Positions 6,100-10,128 of a stretch of DNA of 10,128 nucleotides are shown in pieces. The stretch is from JBBRHH01 sp038222915 (GTDB taxonomy: Bacteria > Planctomycetota > Phycisphaerae > Tepidisphaerales > Tepidisphaeraceae): the NCBI GenBank assembly GCA_038222915.1, contig JBBRHH010000186.1, forward strand, positions 1 to 10,128. The letters run 5' to 3'. Within the stretch, counting starts at the first letter, position 1. Every line of letters starts with the position of its first letter. The position numbers and the translations under genes are program-made. Under the pieces are notes generated by a model. It was not told the origin of the DNA. It did not search any database and saw only the letters and a list, made by a program, of their open reading frames with translations.

Positions 6100-7377
6100 T
6101 CAGTTGGCCTCCGGTAGTTCGAAGACACATGTTGTTCCTTCGCCGAGCCGGGAATTCAGCGAGAAGGCCGCACCGCAACGCTCGGCGACGAGCCGGACGA
6201 GGAAGAGGCCCAGACCCATTCCCTTGCCCGGCTCCTTGGTAGTGAAGAACGGCTCGCCGGCGCGGCGGAGGAGATCGTCGGACATTCCACAGCCGCGGTC
6301 GCGAATGTCAAATCGGATGTGGCCTTGCTGGCGGGTTACGTCGAGCGCGACGTGGGCGTTCGGAGGAGATGCGTCGAAGGCGTTTCGGACCAGGACCAGG
6401 AGCGCCTGCTCGAGGGCGCGGGATGGGGCGCGGACACTCTTGATGTCGGACGGACAGTTGATTCGGAGACGGTCGCGATCGGTATCGCTGAGACTTTCGC
6501 GAAGGTGGGCGACGAGTTCGTCGAGCTGGGCGGTGCTGCGCTGGGAGTGTTCTTCGCCGAGGTCGAGCCGCATGCGGTTGAGAATCTGGCGGCAACGATC
6601 GACTTCACGGCGGATGAGCTGGGCATCGTCGATGACGGAGTCGCTGCCGCCGGCGGAGTTGCAACTGAGCTCGAGCTCGCGGGCAACGACGGCGATGGTG
6701 CCCAGGGGCGTGTTGAGCTCGTGGGCTGCGCCGGCGGCGAGGGTTGTGAGTGCGGCGAGTTGTTCATTTTTCGCGGCGTGATCGCGGAGGATGGCGAGCT
6801 CATGTTCGCGCTGGCGGAGCGAGCGGGTGACCCGGCCGATGAAGCCGGCGATTAATACCGAGACGAGCGCGAGGGCGATCCAGCTCCCAATCACGGTAGC
6901 CCAGTGTGGAAGTGTGCCGCTGAGTGGGAGGTGGTATCGCAGGAGCAGGCCGTAGCAGATGGCGACCGCGCCCACGACGGCCCATGACCAGGCAGCACCG
7001 AGCACGATGACGGCCATCGCGACGTGGACGAGGTATAACGCGGCGAATGGATTTTGCGGGCCGCCGGTGAGATAGAGCAGAGTTGTGAGCAGCAGCACAT
7101 CCAGAAGCAGGACGACCTGAATGAGCCAGGCAGGTGGCCGGCTGATCTTCATCCCCGTAACCAGCATGGCGTTGGAGAGTGCGGTGATGAGGATGACAGC
7201 CGCGATGGGCGTGAGCGGCAGGCGAAGCTTCAGACCCCCTACTGCGACCGCGGTTGCGAGAATCTGACCGACGACCGCGAGCCAGCGCATACGGCCCAGG
7301 GCCGCAAGGACGATCTGCGGCTCTTGTACTTCGGAAACAAGCGCGGCGAATGTGGGTCGGGGAGAAACTTCAATCAC
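6100..7377 (-). CDS. regB: RegB/PrrB-type redox sensor histidine kinase
   Basis: Membrane-bound histidine kinase of 425 residues that should sense the quinone pool and phosphorylate the adjacent regulator. About six membrane helices span residues 32-180. Between two of them is GGPQNPF (105-111), the heptapeptide linked to quinone sensing in RegB. The H-box is LAAGAAHELNTPLGTI with His219. LIRREVDRCRQIL carries Cys262 at the position of the redox-active cysteine of Rhodobacter RegB (Cys265). The catalytic domain has the N-box RNAFDAS (Asn332), DRGCGM (360-365) and GKGMGLGLFLV (384-394). The GTG at 7377 is chosen because RegB homologues have sequence before the first helix like LAALGRMRWLAVVGQ here. 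An ATG at codon 30 would cut into it. No strong Shine-Dalgarno site is seen. The unknown membrane protein lies 54 bp upstream; the regulator follows after two bases. Confidence 0.93.
   Translation of the reverse strand: MIEVSPRPTFAALVSEVQEPQIVLAALGRMRWLAVVGQILATAVAVGGLKLRLPLTPIAAVILITALSNAMLVTGMKISRPPAWLIQVVLLLDVLLLTTLLYLTGGPQNPFAALYLVHVAMAVIVLGAAWSWAVVGAVAICYGLLLRYHLPLSGTLPHWATVIGSWIALALVSVLIAGFIGRVTRSLRQREHELAILRDHAAKNEQLAALTTLAAGAAHELNTPLGTIAVVARELELSCNSAGGSDSVIDDAQLIRREVDRCRQILNRMRLDLGEEHSQRSTAQLDELVAHLRESLSDTDRDRLRINCPSDIKSVRAPSRALEQALLVLVRNAFDASPPNAHVALDVTRQQGHIRFDIRDRGCGMSDDLLRRAGEPFFTTKEPGKGMGLGLFLVRLVAERCGAAFSLNSRLGEGTTCVFELPEAN
6108..6112 (-). promoter_or_regulatory. Ribosome-binding site of the response regulator, inside the kinase gene
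   Basis: GGAGG on the - strand, 10 bases before the ATG at 6097 and within the last codons of the sensor kinase. It settles the regulator start against the longer in-frame alternative at 6178 and points to coupled translation of the pair. Confidence 0.75.
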
Positions 7378-7431
7378 GAAGACAGATCCAGTGGAGGCCG
7401 GCGAAAAAGCTCGGCGGCGTCGATGGATATT

Positions 7432-7944
7432 CTATCGTGGTTCTTCGTACCTTTCAGGATCGTCGGCATTGCCGCCGTGATTTGTCATCGCCCGTCCGCT
7501 GGGCCAGAGGGGGACGAAGAGCACAAAAGCAACGAGGGCGGGGAGGAGATTTGGGAGGAGCGAATGACTCACGAGGCAGCCAACGAGGCTGAGAAGGCCG
7601 CCGATTTCCATGGTAATCCAGAGGGTGAGCATGCCGACGAGGTATGCGCGGGGCGGAACGACGTCGCCGCGCCAGTAGGCTTTGAAGTAGTGGCTTCGCC
7701 AGAAGAAGGCGAGCGGAACTGCGATGGCCATATACGCCATCGACATGATGAACCAAGTCTGGCCACGATGCAGATCGCGGGGTGCGCCACCGTCTGCCAT
7801 CAAACTCCAGCATACGAAAAGGAAGAAGAGGAACGGCGTGCTGAGCATCGCGATCCAACTCACCCACGCCTTCTGCAGGGCCGACTTACGGTCGAGGCTA
7901 TCGCTGCGAGTATTTCCGCCATGAATTGGGACAATGGTTGCCAT
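7432..7944 (-). CDS. Four-helix membrane protein of unknown function
   Basis: I do not recognise this 170-residue protein. It has a polar N-terminus of about 27 residues and four strongly hydrophobic segments near 28-48, 62-82, 99-123 and 129-147. The short C-terminal tail is polar and contains DDPERYEEPR. Notable features are the Trp/His/Arg-rich FFWRSHYFKAYWRG connecting helices 2 and 3, a Glu within helix 3 (TMEIGG), and PLWPSGRAM at the end of helix 4. The ATG at 7944 has a strong GGAGG site 10 bases upstream and a TATAAT further upstream, so it may head a transcript that continues into the redox kinase (54 bp) and regulator. That context suggests a respiratory or redox-linked membrane role, but this is inference. 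A real gene is well supported by the RBS, reading direction and composition. Confidence 0.75.
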   Translation of the reverse strand: MATIVPIHGGNTRSDSLDRKSALQKAWVSWIAMLSTPFLFFLFVCWSLMADGGAPRDLHRGQTWFIMSMAYMAIAVPLAFFWRSHYFKAYWRGDVVPPRAYLVGMLTLWITMEIGGLLSLVGCLVSHSLLPNLLPALVAFVLFVPLWPSGRAMTNHGGNADDPERYEEPR

Positions 7945-7954
7945 GAGAGAATAT

Positions 7955-7959
7955 CCTCC
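7955..7959 (-). promoter_or_regulatory. Ribosome-binding site of the four-helix membrane protein gene
   Basis: GGAGG (extended to CGGAGGA) on the - strand, 10 bases before the ATG at 7944. It is among the strongest Shine-Dalgarno sites in the window. Confidence 0.75.
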
Positions 7960-7981
7960 GATGGATTAGAATGATGCAAGT

Positions 7982-7987
7982 ATTATA
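7982..7987 (-). promoter_or_regulatory. Candidate -10 element of a promoter before the membrane protein/redox kinase unit
   Basis: A perfect TATAAT on the - strand lies in the 69-bp gap before the four-helix membrane protein gene. Transcription would start about 7 bases downstream, giving a leader of about 30 nt that includes the GGAGG site. The hexamer 17 bases upstream (GCGAAG) is a poor -35, so the promoter may need an activator, or the match may be chance. Confidence 0.4.
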
Positions 7988-8013
7988 CCGCTGCCTCGTC
8001 GTCCCTTCGCATT

Positions 8014-8682
8014 TCATTGCGAGTCGTGGTCGGCAGGAAGTGTGACCGAATGGGCGGAAGTATTTGCCCCATCCGCAACACGGACGACCCAACGTAAGCC
8101 ACTTTCCTGCAATTGATTAACACCAATTTCGGCGACGATCCAGAGAACATGGCTGGGCGGCTGAATGAGCCCGGCGTTGGAGAGTTCACGGATTATCGGC
8201 ACTGGCACAGGCAGCTTCTCGGACTGCAGGATTTGCCCGCAGAGTGCACCTTGCGACGTAATGGCACTGAAGGTGAGCTTGCCGGCATTTGTGTCGGCCG
8301 GCAGATGCGGGTCCCAGAGGATCATGGAAATGGTGCGGGTTTGGGGGGTGGCCTTGATGGATGTGACCTGCAGGAGATGGTCGTCGGACATCAGTGGCTG
8401 CGGGCCGTGATCGCCTTGGAGCATGAGCACGGGTGAACCGTCGGCCCTGTCGCGGGTGAGAGCGGCCACCCAGGCGCTGGTTTGCGAGGGAACGATGCGG
8501 GCTATTTGTGGCGGGGTGTCGAGAGGGCTCATGTACGGAAGGCGCTGGATGACGGCATCCGGCATCGCCATCGACGGTGCTCCCGGAACCATCTTCTTCT
8601 TCACCAGTATGACCGCTCCCGGGACGCTGATCAGAATGAACAGGACCAGGAAGAGAAGATTGGCTCGCGTTTCGCGCTTCAC
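8014..8682 (-). CDS. Single-pass membrane-anchored protein of unknown function
   Basis: I do not recognise this 222-residue protein. A short basic N-terminus (MKRETRA) is followed by one hydrophobic helix at about 8-27 and then the basic stop KKK. This predicts an uncleaved anchor, or possibly a signal sequence, with the remaining 190 residues outside the cytoplasm. That region has a Pro-rich linker (about 33-65) and a probable mostly beta-strand domain (about 66-212), with segments such as SPVLMLQGDHGPQP and HLLQVTSIKATPQTRTISMILWDP. A single Cys is at 148. The start is GTG at 8682, 19 bp after the DUF4159-type gene, with GAAAGG just upstream at short spacing. Close spacing suggests co-transcription with that gene. 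It could serve an envelope or respiratory function; nothing in the sequence decides this. Confidence 0.7.
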   Translation of the reverse strand: MKRETRANLLFLVLFILISVPGAVILVKKKMVPGAPSMAMPDAVIQRLPYMSPLDTPPQIARIVPSQTSAWVAALTRDRADGSPVLMLQGDHGPQPLMSDDHLLQVTSIKATPQTRTISMILWDPHLPADTNAGKLTFSAITSQGALCGQILQSEKLPVPVPIIRELSNAGLIQPPSHVLWIVAEIGVNQLQESGLRWVVRVADGANTSAHSVTLPADHDSQ

Positions 8683-8701
8683 GGACCTTTCAATTCAGAT
8701 G

Positions 8702-10128
8702 CTACTGACCGGCTGGCTTTTCGGGAACCGCCGGGGGAACCGCCGGTGGTGCTGTCGGAGGAACGCTGGGCTGGGTTGTCGGGACGGTGCCGGCCGGCAA
8801 CGTAGCCGGGCCGGTGGTCGGACTCGTGGTGGGTCCAGATGTCGGGCCCGTTGTCGAGCGGGTGGTTGCGGGCGGGGGCGGCGGGAGCATGGCAAACGCC
8901 AGATTCGCCCACAACTGCCTGGCCGCCGCGGTTCCGATGCCTGGATTGGAGTAGACAAAAGCGCCGGTTGCAGCGGCGGTGATATCGACTTCCGACATGA
9001 GTCCCGCGCGCTTGCCGCCGGATGTGAGTTCGAAGAAACCTTTGGACGAGCCCATCTGCTCTTTCATCTTTCCGTTAGCGTGGACGCTGTCGATGCCGTC
9101 GAAGAGTGGGTCGGTCTTTGAATTAATGGGTTTCAGATCTAATCCGAGGTCAGTGACCAACGCTCGCGCAGCGTCGGCGAAATCAGGTTGGCCGTAAGCG
9201 GGATCGATCAAGAGGAACGCGCCGTCTTTGATGGCGGCCTGGATCGCTGCCTTTTCAGCGGCCTTCAATTCAAACTTGAAGAGGCCGGTGATGTGAATCA
9301 GCTTGACGCCTTTCAAGTTGGCGGGGGTGGCTTCGAGTTGGTCCTTGACGGTCAGTGCGATCGACTTTTGTGAGACGGCCGTGGCGACGGATTCATAGAG
9401 GAGTGGATAGGCAGCACTTTGGCCGGAATGTTTGACGCGGGCGACGACGACACTCTTGGTGGTGGGGCCGGGCTTGGGATGTGCCCGCAGACGGTCGGGC
9501 ATTTCTTCATAATCGGGCGCGGCGTAAAGCCGAAGATTAAGCATGAATTGGAAGAGGTCGGCCTGCGTGGTCGCGAGTTTCAACTGCCACGCACCCGCGA
9601 TGTCCTGATCGACGAAGATGGCGAAGTTCCGCGCACCGTCTTTCATGCCAAGCAACGGAATACTGAGCATTCGGGCGTTTGGCTTACCGTGCGCGGTGTA
9701 GAGCGGGTCGGTCGGCGGCAGTTTCTGCCATTCATAGCCTTCCTTGCTGTACAGCTTGAGCATGAGGGCTTTGGCGGTCTTCTTAAATTCGGGGCTGTTG
9801 TTATGGGGATGGAAAAGAACCGTTCCACCCAGATCGAGATATCGTTTGAGCTTGGTCAGTTCGTCTGCCGACAACTCAAGCTTTTTGGATCCGCCGATCA
9901 AGAGAATGGGCGCATCCTGAAGATCGTCCATGCTTCCCTTGAGACTGACGATCTGCCAGTTGAAGTGTTTTTCCGTTTCCTTTCGTAGCCAGTCGCACAA
10001 ATACGCGACGTCGCGGAAATAGTAGTTCCAGTCCTGTTCCTCTCCGTGTTCGAGTTTGTTGAAAAGGAACGGCGCGCGGCCGAAGGCAAGGCACATGACA
10101 CGCCAGCAGGCATCGCCGAGTTGGCTGT
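8702..10128 (-). CDS. DUF4159-type protein with tandem GATase1-like domains and Pro/Thr-rich tail (N-terminus outside window)
   Basis: C-terminal part of a larger protein. The frame is open through the right window edge; an ATG at 10096 would give 464 residues, but coding sequence continues upstream of it, so it is probably internal. Numbering from that Met: the first segment has FGRAPFLFNKLEHG, DAPILLIGG (61-69) and a YLDLGGTVLFHP strand (86-97). It matches the DUF4159 region that I recall at the end of large planctomycete proteins whose N-terminal half is a squalene-cyclase-like helical repeat; that half is not visible here. Residues 216-402 repeat the same layout (LIHITGLFKFEL, AAIKDGAFLLIDPAYG, TDPLFDGI), indicating an internal duplication. 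No catalytic Cys-His-Glu triad is evident. The last 60 residues are almost only Pro, Thr, Ala, Ser, Gly and Val. Function is unknown; an envelope or extracellular role is possible. DUF4159 assignment is from memory of family patterns. Confidence 0.75.
   Translation of the reverse strand, partial: SQLGDACWRVMCLAFGRAPFLFNKLEHGEEQDWNYYFRDVAYLCDWLRKETEKHFNWQIVSLKGSMDDLQDAPILLIGGSKKLELSADELTKLKRYLDLGGTVLFHPHNNSPEFKKTAKALMLKLYSKEGYEWQKLPPTDPLYTAHGKPNARMLSIPLLGMKDGARNFAIFVDQDIAGAWQLKLATTQADLFQFMLNLRLYAAPDYEEMPDRLRAHPKPGPTTKSVVVARVKHSGQSAAYPLLYESVATAVSQKSIALTVKDQLEATPANLKGVKLIHITGLFKFELKAAEKAAIQAAIKDGAFLLIDPAYGQPDFADAARALVTDLGLDLKPINSKTDPLFDGIDSVHANGKMKEQMGSSKGFFELTSGGKRAGLMSEVDITAAATGAFVYSNPGIGTAAARQLWANLAFAMLPPPPPATTRSTTGPTSGPTTSPTTGPATLPAGTVPTTQPSVPPTAPPAVPPAVPEKPAGQ
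8705..8884 (-). repeat. Pro/Thr-rich low-complexity tail of the DUF4159-type protein
   Basis: The final 60 codons of the gene encode a degenerate repeat of short units such as TTGPTSGPTTSPTTGPAT followed by Pro/Ala/Val units. It starts with five consecutive prolines just after the last folded strand. Such tails are usually flexible linkers or extended cell-surface stalks. Confidence 0.8.

Noticed and set aside
6098..6178. Longer start for the response regulator at 6178
   Set aside because: It would overlap the kinase C-terminus and add a non-homologous leader. The ATG at 6097 has GGAGG at good spacing and gives the normal 184-residue length.
5591..6781. Long + strand open frame (396 codons) opposite the regulator and kinase genes
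   Set aside because: It is antisense to two recognised proteins with intact motifs, has no credible domain, and crosses the boundary between the two genes. This is typical of a composition artefact.
7378..7431. Hairpin around GCCGCC and GCCGGC in the gap before the kinase gene
   Set aside because: The arms do not pair cleanly because of a central mismatch, and no U-run follows on the - strand, so it is neither a terminator nor a clear operator.
7054..7974. Open + strand frame (306 codons) opposite the kinase N-terminus and the four-helix membrane protein
   Set aside because: It is very charged, shows no motif, and overlaps a membrane protein with a strong ribosome-binding site on the other strand.
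7988..8013. RegA-type binding site (GCG-rich inverted repeat) upstream of the TATAAT
   Set aside because: The GCGAAGGGACGACGAGGC region lacks the paired GCGNC/GNCGC half-sites of the RegA consensus.
9419..9988. Open + strand frame (189 codons) opposite the DUF4159-type gene
   Set aside because: The opposite strand has the coherent protein with strand-helix patterning; this one has no recognisable feature.

Overview
The window looks like chromosomal DNA from a high-G+C Gram-negative bacterium, most likely a planctomycete (Phycisphaerae-like) or another PVC-group member. The lineage is inferred from a DUF4159-type protein with a Pro/Thr-rich tail, an exported ThuA-fold protein, frequent GTG starts and weak or absent Shine-Dalgarno sites. 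No rRNA or other taxonomic marker is present. Both ends of the window cut through genes.

Layout. One gene, a CBS-domain Mg2+ channel/transporter of the MgtE family (2-1390), is on the + strand. The other ten genes are all on the - strand, and the MgtE gene converges on the last of them with overlapping stop codons. In - strand order (right to left) they are: (1) the C-terminal part of a large DUF4159-type protein (8702 to the window edge); (2) a single-pass protein of unknown function (8014-8682); (3) a four-helix membrane protein of unknown function with its own strong ribosome-binding site and a perfect TATAAT upstream (7432-7944); (4) a RegB/PrrB-type redox sensor kinase (6100-7377); (5) its RegA/PrrA-type response regulator (5543-6097); (6) an exported ThuA-fold protein (4524-5522); (7) a GNAT acetyltransferase (3902-4519); (8) a DegT/DnrJ/EryC1 PLP aminotransferase (2634-3743); (9) a small LAB_N membrane protein (2221-2610); (10) a GT2 polyprenyl-phosphate glycosyltransferase (1385-2188).

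How the genes may work together. The kinase and regulator are a complete redox-sensing pair: the quinone-site motif GGPQNPF, the H-box histidine and the redox cysteine are all present, and the regulator has the receiver plus Fis-type helix-turn-helix of RegA. They probably adjust transcription to respiratory or redox state. The unknown four-helix membrane protein just upstream may be co-transcribed with them. The aminotransferase, LAB_N protein and glycosyltransferase resemble part of an ArnB/ArnC-like route that makes a nucleotide amino sugar and loads a sugar onto a lipid carrier for envelope modification. The glycosyltransferase has no membrane helices of its own, so the LAB_N protein could be its membrane partner. 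The ThuA and GNAT genes are only 4 bp apart, but I see no pathway that joins them to either module.

No rRNA, tRNA, CRISPR array, insertion sequence or attachment site was recognised. The longest gene-free stretch is 158 bp (3744-3901). No gene-free stretch exceeds 300 bases.
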